Source: CAZTGZ01 sp964613385 (GTDB lineage Bacteria; Bacteroidota; Bacteroidia; NS11-12g; UBA9320). From it: DNA of 64,000 nt. Below are positions 14,463-23,774 of this stretch, piece after piece. The position numbers and the translations under genes are program-made. A model generated the notes under the pieces. That model searched no databases. It worked only from the letters and a program-made list of their open reading frames with translations, and was not told where the DNA came from. Location of the stretch: positions 1 to 64,000 of the forward strand of contig CAZTGZ010000001.1 of the NCBI GenBank assembly GCA_964613385.1, in the 5' to 3' direction. The first letter of the stretch is position 1; the number at the start of each line of letters is the position of its first letter.

Positions 14463-16843
14463 TCAATTTCTGAGTGGTTTTCCTGATTTTAATATGCTCT
14501 GAATTCTCTCCAGGGTTTTCTTTTCACCCAACAGACTGAGAAAGGCTTCCCTTTCCAGATCGAGCAGGTATTGTTCTGAAACCCTGGTCGGTTCACTTAA
14601 GTCGCCACCGGCCATGACATAAGCCAGTTTCCGGGCTATTTTTTTATCGTGTGCGCTGGCAAATCCGCTGATTTCAAAGGCTTCTATACCGGCGTACAGG
14701 GCCCCTAAGGCAGTTTTTCCAAGTACGAGGATATCTTCCCTTGGAACCGGGCAGGTATAGCCGGCATCGGCTAGGTCAATGGCTTTTTGTTTGGCTTCCA
14801 GCAAGAGCCGGTCTTTGTTCATCACGTATTTGTCTTTATCGTGATGTAGATAGCCCAAATCAAATGCTTCTTTGGCAGAGGTAGCCACTTTAGCCTGGGC
14901 AATGGTGGTAAATCGCTGCTGTAAGGTGGGTAGCTGAGGATCGCCCGGATAATAGCTGTCGCTGGCTCTGACCACAAATTCCTTGGTTCCTCCTCCTCCC
15001 GGAATCACCCCAACGCCAAATTCGACCAGACCTATATACGTTTCGGCGTGAGCTACGGCGGCATCGGCATGCAAAGTCATTTCACATCCGCCCCCCAGGG
15101 TAAGATTGAACGGCGCCATTACCACCGGAATGGATGAATAGCGCAAACGCATGACGGTGTTCTGGAAATATCGAATGGCCATGTCCAGCTCGTCGTATTC
15201 CTGCTCAATGGCCAGCATAAATATCATGGCCAAATTGGCTCCGGCGCTGTAATTGGCTCCTTCATTGCCCAGGACCAAACCACGGTAATTTTCTTTTTCG
15301 GCTATTTCTATGGCTTTGTGAATACCNNNNNNNNNNTCATTTTGGTATGGAATTCGAGGTTGAGGATGCCATCGCCAATATGGTGTAAGGTGGATCCGGA
15401 ATTGCTCCAAATGGGTTGGGTGTCGCGATAGTTCTCGAGCAAAATGAGCGTATCGGTGCCCGGAACCGGAACATATTGAACGGAATCAGGTTGATAATAC
15501 AACCTTTTGCCTTTGTCCAGTTTATAAAAGCTGCCGTTGCCATTTTGAAGCATGGTATGTATCCATGGAGCATAAGAGATGCCCAGCGCGTCCATCTGCC
15601 GGCACATTTTTTCGAATCCCAGAATATCCCAGGTTTCAAAAGGACCTTTTTCCCACCCGAAACCTGCTTTCAGGGCATCGTCAATTTGATACAGGTGATC
15701 GGCGATTTCCGGAATCCGATAGGAAACATAGGAGAATACCAGTGCATTCAGATGATTGTAAAAAGTGGAGGCTTTGTCGCTACCACGCTGAAGTATCTTT
15801 AGTCTCTTTTCGAGAGATTCTTCTGCTTTCGCTTGTCCTACTGATTCAAACCTTGGCTTTTTAAGCGGCTCATATTCATAGGATTGCAGATTCAGCGCTT
15901 CAATGATTTTTTCTCCGGAAGGAGCGGTGTTTTTACGGTAAAAACCCTTGCCCGTCTTGTCTCCCAATAACTGATTTTCGGTCATGTAATTCAGGAAATC
16001 GGGAATCTCAAAAAAGGAGGCGTATTCATCATCGGGACAAAGTTGTGAAACGCCCCGGGCCACTTTTACGAGGGTGTCTATACCCACCACATCACAGGTG
16101 CGGAAGGTGGCACTCTTGGGTCGGCCGCTGATGGGACCGGTGAAGGTGTCAATTTCTTCCGGGCTGAGTGAATATTTCTCCATCAAATGGAAAATGGCCA
16201 TGATGCTGAAAACACCTACTCTATTGGCAATAAAGGCGGGTGTATCCTTGCACAAAACGGTTTTCTTGCCGAGGAAAAGCTCTCCAAAATGCATCAGGAA
16301 ATCCACCACTTCGGGGTCGGTATCCGGACCCGGAATGATTTCGAGCAAGCGGAGATATCTGGGTGGATTAAAGAAATGAGTTCCACAAAAGTTTTTTCTG
16401 AAATCGTCGGAACGTCCCGCGGACATTATTTGTATGGGTATACCCGAGGTGTTTGAAGTAATCAGGCTGCCGGGTTTTCTGTAGGGTTCAATTTTCTCAA
16501 ACAATTGCCTTTTGATGTCTGCATTTTCTACAACAGCCTCGCAAATCCAATCACAATTTTTAAGATAGTCGAGGTGGTCTTCGAAATTCCCGGTTTGTAT
16601 CCTGGAAATCAGGTCATGGCTGAAAATGGGAGAGGGATTGGACTTAATGACGTTTTGTAACATACTGTTCACCAGCCGGTTTCTGGCTTGTGGGTTCGTC
16701 ATTTCAGTTTCCGTCAGATTGGGTGTTACAATGTCCAATAAATGCACACTCATGCCGGCATTGGCGAAATGACAGGCCAGTCTTGAGCCCATGACACCCG
16801 ATCCCAATACGGCGACCGTTTTTATTTTTCTATTGCTCATCAT
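14463..16843 (-). CDS. 3-hydroxyacyl-CoA dehydrogenase/enoyl-CoA hydratase fusion, interrupted by a 10-N gap
   Basis: Two open frames belong to one gene of about 800 residues. The N-terminal part is a 3-hydroxyacyl-CoA dehydrogenase with the NAD-binding GSGVMG (14-19) and the FFNPPRYLRLLEI block; the C-terminal part is an enoyl-CoA hydratase with GANYSAGAN, LGGGCEM and GVIPGGGGTKE. This dehydrogenase-first order is the reverse of E. coli FadB but is usual in Bacteroidota. The frames are broken only by the N run at 15327-15336: the flanking residues (FHTKM before, GIHKAIE after) match adjacent parts of the family, and the placeholder length puts them out of phase. I therefore treat it as an assembly artefact, not a pseudogene. 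The 5' end overlaps tetR by 14 bases. Confidence 0.88.
15327..15336. other. 10-N gap inside the beta-oxidation fusion gene
   Basis: Ten N replace the codons between the dehydrogenase-proximal FHTKM and GIHKAIE. In family members about eight or nine residues lie between these blocks, so roughly 25 bases are expected; ten N cannot be the true length. Confidence 0.85.
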
Positions 16844-17414
16844 AAATTTCTGAAAATCTGGTATATCTTTCTAATAGGAAACGGTGAGTTCTCCTCAGTA
16901 TTTCCGGGTCCTGATAGATTTGCACCAACAGCAGTGCGCCTTCAATTTCGGCCACGGTTTGTTCGGCATGTAAACGGGCTTCGGAGGGAGGAATGATGTC
17001 GCTAAATATATTTTGAAGGCAGGCTATCCAATCTTCAAAAAACATCCGGATTTCGGAGGTGAATGCATCCACAACATGCACCGTTTCTAAACCAATGGAA
17101 GTAAAAAAGCATCCATGCGTTTCTGCCAGAAATATTTCTTCACTGGCATTGGCGAGATGCTCAAGTTTTTCAATCGGGGTGGCATCGGAATCAATCACAG
17201 GTGTAAACACTTCGATCTGATATTTTTCCCTGAGCATGCGCAAAACGGAAAGCATCAGGGATTCTTTGCTTTCGAAATAATGATAAATACTTCCTTTGAG
17301 CAGACCGCACTCTTTGGCTATGTCTGCCATTGAGGTATTGTGGTATCCGTTGGATTTGAACACTTTGAGGGCACTTCTCAACAGGAGATCGCGATCTGTT
17401 TTGATAACGGGCAT
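16830..17414 (-). CDS. TetR-family regulator of the beta-oxidation operon
   Basis: This TetR/AcrR-type repressor has its N-terminal HTH at about residues 15-50 (ALKVFKSNGYHNTSMADIA, then GSIYHYFESKESL) and a helical ligand-binding domain. I start it at the ATG at 17414 (194 residues); a TTG six codons earlier at 17432 is possible. It is the first gene of the operon, overlapping the FadB-type fusion, and a perfect 10-bp palindrome lies 37 bases upstream. By analogy with FadR-type TetR proteins it probably senses acyl-CoA and represses fatty-acid degradation; that is inference from context. Confidence 0.88.
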   Translation of the reverse strand: MPVIKTDRDLLLRSALKVFKSNGYHNTSMADIAKECGLLKGSIYHYFESKESLMLSVLRMLREKYQIEVFTPVIDSDATPIEKLEHLANASEEIFLAETHGCFFTSIGLETVHVVDAFTSEIRMFFEDWIACLQNIFSDIIPPSEARLHAEQTVAEIEGALLLVQIYQDPEILRRTHRFLLERYTRFSEIYDEQ

Positions 17415-17450
17415 TTGTACGAAGATAGACAAAATATCCGACTATTCAAA

Positions 17451-17460
17451 CAAACGTTTG
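17451..17460. promoter_or_regulatory. Candidate TetR operator CAAACGTTTG
   Basis: A perfect 10-bp palindrome 37 bases upstream of the tetR ATG, where a self-regulating TetR repressor would bind. It is the only such palindrome I noticed in this intergenic region. Confidence 0.5.
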
Positions 17461-17499
17461 GTAAAATAACGATTATTTGATTTATGCATGATGTTGCAC

Positions 17500-17528
17500 A
17501 AAAAAAGGACTGTCAATTCAGACAGCCC
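17500..17528 (-). terminator. Intrinsic terminator after the DUF2330 gene
   Basis: On the minus strand GGGCTGTC (17528-17521), a six-base loop and GACAGTCC (17514-17507) form an 8-bp stem with one G-T pair, followed at once by seven T (17506-17500). It lies 28 bases past the DUF2330 stop and would end the long minus-strand run from the TonB receptor gene. Confidence 0.85.
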
Positions 17529-17556
17529 TTCAGGAAACAGGAATGAAAAAATCGGT

Positions 17557-19014
17557 TTACGAACCGGAGATCTTTGGGGTTGATTTTCTTTTTTGAACCA
17601 TGAGTAAAGTGCTTAACAACATCGCAAAAACTGAGAAGAACATGATTTTCGGCAAATTGGGATGCTGAGGCAGGCCAATAATTGGGAGAGCATTTCGATC
17701 TTCCTTTTCTTCGGGTTGCTCATTGATCCAAGAGCTCCCGGTTTTTACATAACGGCTGTATCTGCTTACATCCCAGCCGGTGAGTGAGGCCAGTTCCTGT
17801 AGTTCTCTCTGGCGGCGAAATTGCAATTGTTCGAGGTATTTTTTCCCTTCGCTACAATCCAGGGTGCCCGTAGCCGGGTGGGTAAGTATATATCTGGCCT
17901 GAAAGTGTTCCATATTGGGTGTCACCTGAAAAACGAGGTCTTCCGGGAATTCCGCCTGCGCGTATCTTACATGTAGACGCGTAAAGAACACCGGGGCTCC
18001 GCTACTGCCTACCCAGTCGACACCGGCTTTGGCAAAATCGACCATAATGGGCGGGGGACCAATGCAGGGATCGCATTTCATACCTCCCCAGGTAGGAGTT
18101 ACATTCCATGCATATTCAAGGAATACGGCATTCTTACCTTCCCGCAGGTATTGTCTTTTGAACAAATCGAAATAGAACTGATCGAACCGTTCTTTGGTAA
18201 AAAGAGGCACCTGTCGGGCTGTTGGCATATTGAGTGTTCTATAGTTTACTGCTTCAATACGGCCGGTTCGGGTAAACGCATATACGATCATATCCTGAGA
18301 TCCGGTGGAATTGGCCATTCCCAGTCGTAAGGGCAACATGAATTTTTCTGAGTTGAATTCAATTTGCAAAGGGCGCAAATTGTCAAAACCCATTTTTTCC
18401 TTCATTGCGAGGTTTACCTTTACCACAAAGAACTTCATATTGCTTTTGATATAGGGATCAAGCACCTTCTCTGCTTTTTGTGGAATGGAATATCCATTTT
18501 CTATCAACCATAATTTTAAACCATCAGATTCCAGCGCACTGAGAATGAGTATGTCATATTCTCCAACCTGATATTGGGCTTCGATGGTTACTTTATGTTT
18601 TTCCAAAACTATCGGGGCATTGTCAGTGGCCACTTCGTCCTCCGTTACCATCACACTCTTTGCTTCCATGTAACGTTTGTACTGATAACAGGGATTTTCG
18701 TCATAATACTCCACCAATCTGGGTGCGGAGTATGCATCCAGCGTAGAAAATATGGAGGCATCAGAGATTCGGATTTGTTCCTTTTTGAGCACTGTTGGCA
18801 CCGGAACTACCATGGCAAATTCGCGCACATTGCCTTTAAAATCGTTGCTCATGGTAATAACCGTGCGGTTGCCGTCGCGCACCAGTATTACTTCGCTTTT
18901 GTTGTTGAATAATTCGGCACCGGCTTTGGCGACGTAAAAACCGCAGAATGCCGAAGCATTTTTGGCTGAAATTAACAGGATCAGCCAGGGAAGAAAACGA
19001 TAAGACTTTTTCAT
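17557..19014 (-). CDS. DUF2330 domain protein, secreted and C-terminally membrane anchored
   Basis: The 485-residue protein starts with a signal peptide (hydrophobic residues 7-22, cleavage near ASA-FCGFY) and continues with the DUF2330 pattern: FCGFYVAKAGAELFNNKSEV, then VPVPTVL, and a paired-cysteine region CDPCIGPPP around residue 335. A hydrophobic helix near residues 455-473 followed by basic residues is a C-terminal anchor. The biochemical role of DUF2330 is unknown. It overlaps the RnfD-like gene by ATGA, so the two are probably made together, and it is the last gene before the terminator. Confidence 0.85.
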   Translation of the reverse strand: MKKSYRFLPWLILLISAKNASAFCGFYVAKAGAELFNNKSEVILVRDGNRTVITMSNDFKGNVREFAMVVPVPTVLKKEQIRISDASIFSTLDAYSAPRLVEYYDENPCYQYKRYMEAKSVMVTEDEVATDNAPIVLEKHKVTIEAQYQVGEYDILILSALESDGLKLWLIENGYSIPQKAEKVLDPYIKSNMKFFVVKVNLAMKEKMGFDNLRPLQIEFNSEKFMLPLRLGMANSTGSQDMIVYAFTRTGRIEAVNYRTLNMPTARQVPLFTKERFDQFYFDLFKRQYLREGKNAVFLEYAWNVTPTWGGMKCDPCIGPPPIMVDFAKAGVDWVGSSGAPVFFTRLHVRYAQAEFPEDLVFQVTPNMEHFQARYILTHPATGTLDCSEGKKYLEQLQFRRQRELQELASLTGWDVSRYSRYVKTGSSWINEQPEEKEDRNALPIIGLPQHPNLPKIMFFSVFAMLLSTLLMVQKRKSTPKISGS

Positions 19015-19847
19015 AAGGTTGCTTTTTGAATATTAGGTGTTACAATTTTTTCGGTCCATTCATATTTAGGCGCTCTGTAAAATTTGTCGAGTAATACGGT
19101 TATGGGTGTTACCACAAACAAGGCCCAGATGGCTGCTGCATAAACAAAGAACCAGTTACTCAGAACAAAGGTTATGATGGCCACCAACATAGCCCAGGGG
19201 ATTCTGGCTTTGGGATGATTGGGAATGGTCATGGGATCGGTAATCATGAAAAAGGTGAAAAGCAAAAGGGTTCCACTGCTGAATTTGTGCAAGAGTACCG
19301 GCAAATCCCAATGGAGATGCATAATGAATCGGGCATATTGCAAGGCGAACAGCGTCAGAATAAAGGCCAGGGCCGTGTCCAATCTGTTAACCCGGGTTAC
19401 TACGGTTATTCCGGCCAGGCCGATGAAAAACACCAACAAGACTCCGCTTCCCCATTGGCCCGGAGATACCCAAACCTGGTCTGTAAACAGCAAACAGAGC
19501 ACGATACCGATATTGGCAGGGTTAAACAGGTGTTTTCCCTTGTATCGTATCAGGAATTTGGAGGCGATGGCGAGGAAAGCGGCCAAAGCGAAATACCAGG
19601 GTGAAGAAGCTTTTAACAGCATGCTGAGTCCCAGAGATGTAATGAGCGCGCTTTTTACCGAGGAAAGTGGCTTTCCGGTGAACCAGGCGAAAGCCAGTTG
19701 TGTTATGAGGGCTGTTGAGATGACTGCCAGATATTGAAGATAATCACTTTTCCAGCCCAGAAAAAGTATCCCATAGCTGAGAAAGGATGCTAAAAACAAT
19801 ATCTGAAAATAACGGGGATCCTTGAGTTCGAGGAGAATTTTTTTCAT
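19011..19847 (-). CDS. RnfD/NqrB-like integral membrane protein
   Basis: This 278-residue protein has about nine transmembrane helices and the family signatures FNPANIGIV (about residue 108-116) and ITDPMTIPNHP (about 203-213), typical of the RnfD/NqrB family, which carries a covalently bound flavin and takes part in membrane electron and ion transport. The threonine of the flavinylation motif (S/T-G-A-T) is not evident in the short form here, so flavin binding is doubtful. No other Rnf or Nqr subunit is nearby; instead it is coupled to the DUF2330 gene. It may move electrons or serve as a membrane platform for the DUF2330 protein. Confidence 0.8.
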   Translation of the reverse strand: MKKILLELKDPRYFQILFLASFLSYGILFLGWKSDYLQYLAVISTALITQLAFAWFTGKPLSSVKSALITSLGLSMLLKASSPWYFALAAFLAIASKFLIRYKGKHLFNPANIGIVLCLLFTDQVWVSPGQWGSGVLLVFFIGLAGITVVTRVNRLDTALAFILTLFALQYARFIMHLHWDLPVLLHKFSSGTLLLFTFFMITDPMTIPNHPKARIPWAMLVAIITFVLSNWFFVYAAAIWALFVVTPITVLLDKFYRAPKYEWTEKIVTPNIQKATL

Positions 19848-19925
19848 ATCCGGTTTTGGGTTGAATACCGTTAGGAAAAGGGAGGTAAATGGATGGGAAG
19901 AAAAAATTTAATTAAGGATTGCCTT

Positions 19926-20957
19926 TTACCGCTCCGAGTATGCCGGATTGGCCAGGAATCCTTCATCTGTCAGTGTTTTCAAAAAGGCTATCAGCTGGCT
20001 TTTTTGAGCTTCTGTGAAATGAAAAGCACTTTTCAGTAAATCATCATTGGTGGACCGGTTGCTTAACCCCTCTGAATAATGATTCAATACCTGTTCGATG
20101 GTCTTAAAACGCCCGTCGTGCATGTAAGGATAGGTAATGATGATGTTGCGCAGTGAAGGGACTTTAAATTTTCCGGTGTCATGTGAACTCAGGGTAATCA
20201 AGCCTCTGCCTGCATCTTTGAATGTGCTGTCAATACCATTGTTACGGTATGAATAATCCGTGAAAAGTGGGGCTTTATGACACGAATTGCAATGCTGCAT
20301 AAATAAGGATTCGCCCGCGGATTCTTCGGAGGTAAATACGAGTCCTCCCTGTAATTTTTGATCGTAGCGCGAATGAAAGGATACCAGACCTTTCATAAAC
20401 GTGGATAAGGATAAAAACAAATCGCGATCGGTAATTTCCGAAGTCCCAAAAGCGGCGTTGAATTCAGCCTGATAAATGGGGTGCTCATTGAGCTTTTTGA
20501 CCACATTCGCCATAGTTTCATTCATTTCCAGTGGATTGGTAATCGGAGCCAAAGGCATCACTTCGATATGATTGATGCCTCCATCCCACATGAAATTAGG
20601 CATCCAGGCCAAATTGAACAGAGCCGGGCTGTTACGGTTGCCAAATTTACCATTAACGCCAATACTGAAAGTGAGATTATGGTCGGCAAAAGCATGGCCC
20701 TGTGTATGACAAGAACCACAAGATATGGTGCTGTCCGAAGACAAGATGGGATCGAAGAATAATTTCTTACCCAATAAAAATCGCAACCCGTTATAGGTTA
20801 CATTTTCCATAGAATATACAGGCGAAGGAATATAGGATGGAATAACCGGACCCTGAACAGCAGGATCCGGATTATTCTCTTCCTCTTTGCAATTCGACAA
20901 AGTGAAAACGGCCGAAATGGCCAGCATAAATAATATCAGATGTTTCTTAGGCATCAA
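19926..20957 (-). CDS. Di-haem cytochrome c peroxidase-type lipoprotein (MbnH/MauG-like)
   Basis: The 343-residue protein has a lipobox at Cys23 and two haem-binding motifs, C80-x2-C83-H84 and C223-x2-C226-H227. MHDGRF at 279-284 and the bridging Trp124 in FMWDGG are typical of bacterial di-haem peroxidases and of MauG/MbnH. It overlaps the MbnP-like gene by 4 bases. In described MbnP/MbnH pairs the di-haem protein oxidises a tryptophan of MbnP to kynurenine; whether this member does so or is a simple peroxide-removing enzyme cannot be decided from sequence, but the gene pairing favours the former. Confidence 0.88.
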   Translation of the reverse strand: MMPKKHLILFMLAISAVFTLSNCKEEENNPDPAVQGPVIPSYIPSPVYSMENVTYNGLRFLLGKKLFFDPILSSDSTISCGSCHTQGHAFADHNLTFSIGVNGKFGNRNSPALFNLAWMPNFMWDGGINHIEVMPLAPITNPLEMNETMANVVKKLNEHPIYQAEFNAAFGTSEITDRDLFLSLSTFMKGLVSFHSRYDQKLQGGLVFTSEESAGESLFMQHCNSCHKAPLFTDYSYRNNGIDSTFKDAGRGLITLSSHDTGKFKVPSLRNIIITYPYMHDGRFKTIEQVLNHYSEGLSNRSTNDDLLKSAFHFTEAQKSQLIAFLKTLTDEGFLANPAYSER

Positions 20958-21724
20958 TTATGGATGTGTTCGAAAACAAATCCATCATAGAAGTCCTTAG
21001 CGGCCTGAACAGCATTGGCACCTGGCATATGGATTTTACTTGTTGCACCAACCCCATTTATCGTATGCCAAAATCTAGCCGGATTGGCTTGAATCACTAC
21101 TTCCGGAGTTCCTGAACCAATGGTCAGAGTGGCTCCGCCAAAATCAGTGGTTTTCGTGGTTACCACATTATTCGCTCCGGTAAATCCGCCCAGGTGATAG
21201 GCAAAATCGCCGGTTGCTGAATTGGGAGAAGTTCCTTCGGCCTTAACCATGATATAGCCGCTATTCCAGCTCCAGAACATGCCATGGGTCGTAGAAAGTG
21301 CCCCGGTTTGTGCTCCGGAAACATTTCTGGTACTGTCTACGCCTAATGTATATTCCATGGCGGTGTAAGTACCGGCAGGAAGATCACTCAAACTGATCAT
21401 AGAACCTCCGTTAACAGCGGCATCAATCAAATAATAGCTTTCCGGAACCATGTACCAGGAACCATCATTCTTTTTGAATTTCAGATTGGAAACATAGAAT
21501 TTAAAAGTAGTGAACGTTAACGAATCACCGGTTCGAGGATGCTTTTGCAAGGTATTCATCGCGAACGATTCGCTATTCATACCCCAGACATATTCGAAAG
21601 AAACCTTAGCTGATCCGGCACTCGGCGTAGGATTTGGTTTTTCCTCAGGCGTTTCTTTACAGTTACTTAAAGACAATATTAAAAAGCCGGCTGTCATAAA
21701 GCCGAATAAACGTAAAATTTTCAT
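20954..21724 (-). CDS. MbnP-family lipoprotein, partner of the di-haem protein
   Basis: This 256-residue lipoprotein (lipobox at Cys22) has the MbnP-family layout: an early VSFEYVWG strand, FKFYVSNLKF (74-83), the LPAGTYTAMEYTLGVD block (115-130) and a conserved HGMFWSWNSGYIMVK stretch with Trp151 and Trp153. Family members are implicated in copper binding. The four-cysteine motif of the metallo-mystery-pair type is absent here: the mature protein has no cysteine apart from the lipidated one. It overlaps the MbnH-like gene by 4 bases and lies 53 bases after the Cys-motif membrane protein gene. Confidence 0.82.
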   Translation of the reverse strand: MKILRLFGFMTAGFLILSLSNCKETPEEKPNPTPSAGSAKVSFEYVWGMNSESFAMNTLQKHPRTGDSLTFTTFKFYVSNLKFKKNDGSWYMVPESYYLIDAAVNGGSMISLSDLPAGTYTAMEYTLGVDSTRNVSGAQTGALSTTHGMFWSWNSGYIMVKAEGTSPNSATGDFAYHLGGFTGANNVVTTKTTDFGGATLTIGSGTPEVVIQANPARFWHTINGVGATSKIHMPGANAVQAAKDFYDGFVFEHIHN

Positions 21725-21777
21725 GTGTGTTTTTGTGTTAAAAATTAAAAAAATATAAACTCAATTCCAGGGTGCAT

Positions 21778-22134
21778 TTAATAACGTGGAGGTATTAATT
21801 CGGCCCTCAAAAAGCCCTTAGATAAGTGAAAGTATAGATTTTGAAATGAAAACTCCCGATATGGCAAAATCAGATCTAAGACATGTTTGAACAGAATGTA
21901 CTCATCTGCCTGAAATTTAGGCATTTGAGATGTAGGTTCGTTTTGCGTCTCACCCGTTTGTTTGGACAATTGGCACTTTCCTTTACAATTCGAGTTGGGT
22001 ATATCCTTATTGACACAATACGTTTGAATATAGGCTGCCTGATTCAACGAATACATCAGCACGAAGGAAACCTTGAACAAAGACCCCCACAGGAAGACCA
22101 GAATGAGAATAAAGGTACCAATTCTGAATGTCAC
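21778..22134 (-). CDS. Small membrane protein with C-x9-C-x3-C motif
   Basis: The 118-residue protein has one N-terminal hydrophobic helix (residues 6-30) and then YCVNKDIPNSNCKGKCQLSK with Cys40, Cys50 and Cys54. I recognise the pattern (C-NKD-x-P, then C-x-GKC-x-L) from small Bacteroidota proteins found next to copper and other metal-transport genes; metal binding is plausible but unproved. The remainder is short and polar, without another domain. It is the gene just before mbnP in the run, with spacing of 53 bases downstream and 50 upstream, supporting a link to the same locus. Confidence 0.7.
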   Translation of the reverse strand: MTFRIGTFILILVFLWGSLFKVSFVLMYSLNQAAYIQTYCVNKDIPNSNCKGKCQLSKQTGETQNEPTSQMPKFQADEYILFKHVLDLILPYREFSFQNLYFHLSKGFLRAELIPPRY

Positions 22135-22184
22135 CTTACAAAGTTAGTCAAATTGTAAGTGAGAGTTGCTGATTTTTCTCAGTA

Positions 22185-23765
22185 CTACCGAACTTTTTGG
22201 ATGAATTTCACCTGACTATTCTGTCCATTGATAAGTCTGACATAATAGTTACCTGCAGCCAGATGCTCCAGATTCAGGTATTGTTCATATTGTCCTTTGG
22301 GAACTACCTGGTCTGCAATGGTCAGAAGTTTGTGTCCATGGTAATCGAATAATTCAACTTGTAAATATTCTCCATTGGAGTAATAGCTCACCGTAGTTGA
22401 AGAGGTAAATGGCGAAGGATAGCACTGGAGTACAGCTTTGCCTGCCATGTGATTTTTTTCCTGAATACCTGCGGTGCTGCAGGGGTTTTTAAGAATATCC
22501 AGTTTTGAAAAAGGCTTCATGAGAATTTGTTCGGCAGTATTTTCAGAAAGGCAGAACCAGTCTTGAAGAACAGTTGTATAGATACTCCTGAAATCATATT
22601 CCATGGCGAGATTATCTTCTACGCCAACCTGGGTAGGAATAACGGGATTGCTTCCCAGAACGGTGTTTCCTTTTACCGGCTTTCCGAACATAAAAACTGG
22701 AGCGGCCGATCCATGATCTGTTCCCTGGCTGTCATTGCTTTTAATACGTCTGCCAAACTCACTCATGGTCATGCCTAAAACCCTGTCAGCAATGCCCAGA
22801 TATTCACAGTCGGCCACGAAAGACGAAATGGCTTCTGAAGTTTTTTTCAATAATTCGGCATGTACCCCGGTTTCCTTATTGGTTTTATCTGTTTGTATGC
22901 TGTGGGTGTCGAATCCCCCGATACTAACGATATAAACCCTTGTTTTGAGACCACCGGCTATCAGTTTGGCCACCACTTTTAACTGAGCTGCCAAATCATT
23001 ATTCGCCGGATAACTTTGCTGTGTGCTCACTTTATTGGCAGCGGCATTCACAACGGTTGTGTACTTGCCGGTTTGTTGGGCTACCTGGCGCACATATTCA
23101 AGCTGCTGGCCGGCATTGGTGGCCGGAGCGGTGTCCGGAATTCCAGTGGTTTTGGTAAACACATCATTCGGGTTGGAAATGGCCATTCCCATGCTTGCCG
23201 AAGGTCCCATTAAACTCAAACTGAGAAATCCGCCAATTTGTATACCCAGTGGATCCGGCATATCGGTATTGGGATAACCAACCGGATAATTGCTGTATTC
23301 GTAATTCAGATATCTACCTGTCCACCCGCTTGGAACGGTTTTATCGGCATCGGAAGCGCTCATCCAGATATCTGTACTCCTGAAATGGCTATAGTTTTGT
23401 TGGGGATATCCAACATTCTGAATGATCTGCATTTTACCTTCAGCAAAAAGGTTTTTCATTCCGGAAAAGGCCGGGTGAAATCCAATTGTATCATGCCCGG
23501 TTGCTTTGAGCAGCTTTGATTCCGGAATCAACACATTCCCTCTGGCGGTATTTAATGCTGAATATTTATCTAAGGGAACGATGGTATTTAATCCGTCGTT
23601 ACCGCCCACCAACTGAACTATTACCAGGACGTGGTCCGTATTGGTGGCAGCAGATGCCATGGCAGACCATAATGAGTCCGGATTTAAGGCTCTAACCGGA
23701 AGGCGATCCAGTAATAAAGGAATACCTGCCAATCCTGCGGTTTTAATAAAATTTCTTCTTTTCAT
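22185..23765 (-). CDS. DUF1501 protein with twin-arginine-like signal and T9SS sorting domain
   Basis: The 526-residue product begins MKRRNFIKTAGLAG, a twin-arginine-type leader, followed by the DUF1501 core (VIVQLVGGNDGLNTIVP, then IGGFDTH and the EFGRR block), which belongs to the alkaline-phosphatase-like superfamily. The last 80 residues (LQCYPSPFTSSTTV to the KFIQKVR end) form a T9SS type A sorting domain. The DUF1501/DUF1800 gene pair is widespread in bacteria but has no established function. Here it lies 10 bases after the DUF1800 gene. Coexistence of a Tat-like leader with a T9SS tail is unusual and may mean export through Tat and then T9SS. Confidence 0.88.
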   Translation of the reverse strand: MKRRNFIKTAGLAGIPLLLDRLPVRALNPDSLWSAMASAATNTDHVLVIVQLVGGNDGLNTIVPLDKYSALNTARGNVLIPESKLLKATGHDTIGFHPAFSGMKNLFAEGKMQIIQNVGYPQQNYSHFRSTDIWMSASDADKTVPSGWTGRYLNYEYSNYPVGYPNTDMPDPLGIQIGGFLSLSLMGPSASMGMAISNPNDVFTKTTGIPDTAPATNAGQQLEYVRQVAQQTGKYTTVVNAAANKVSTQQSYPANNDLAAQLKVVAKLIAGGLKTRVYIVSIGGFDTHSIQTDKTNKETGVHAELLKKTSEAISSFVADCEYLGIADRVLGMTMSEFGRRIKSNDSQGTDHGSAAPVFMFGKPVKGNTVLGSNPVIPTQVGVEDNLAMEYDFRSIYTTVLQDWFCLSENTAEQILMKPFSKLDILKNPCSTAGIQEKNHMAGKAVLQCYPSPFTSSTTVSYYSNGEYLQVELFDYHGHKLLTIADQVVPKGQYEQYLNLEHLAAGNYYVRLINGQNSQVKFIQKVR

Positions 23766-23774
23766 GGGATGGAT

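Noticed and set aside
14463..15410. Separate enoyl-CoA hydratase gene
   Set aside because: It is the C-terminal half of the fusion, split only by the ten-N gap; family members have both halves in one protein.
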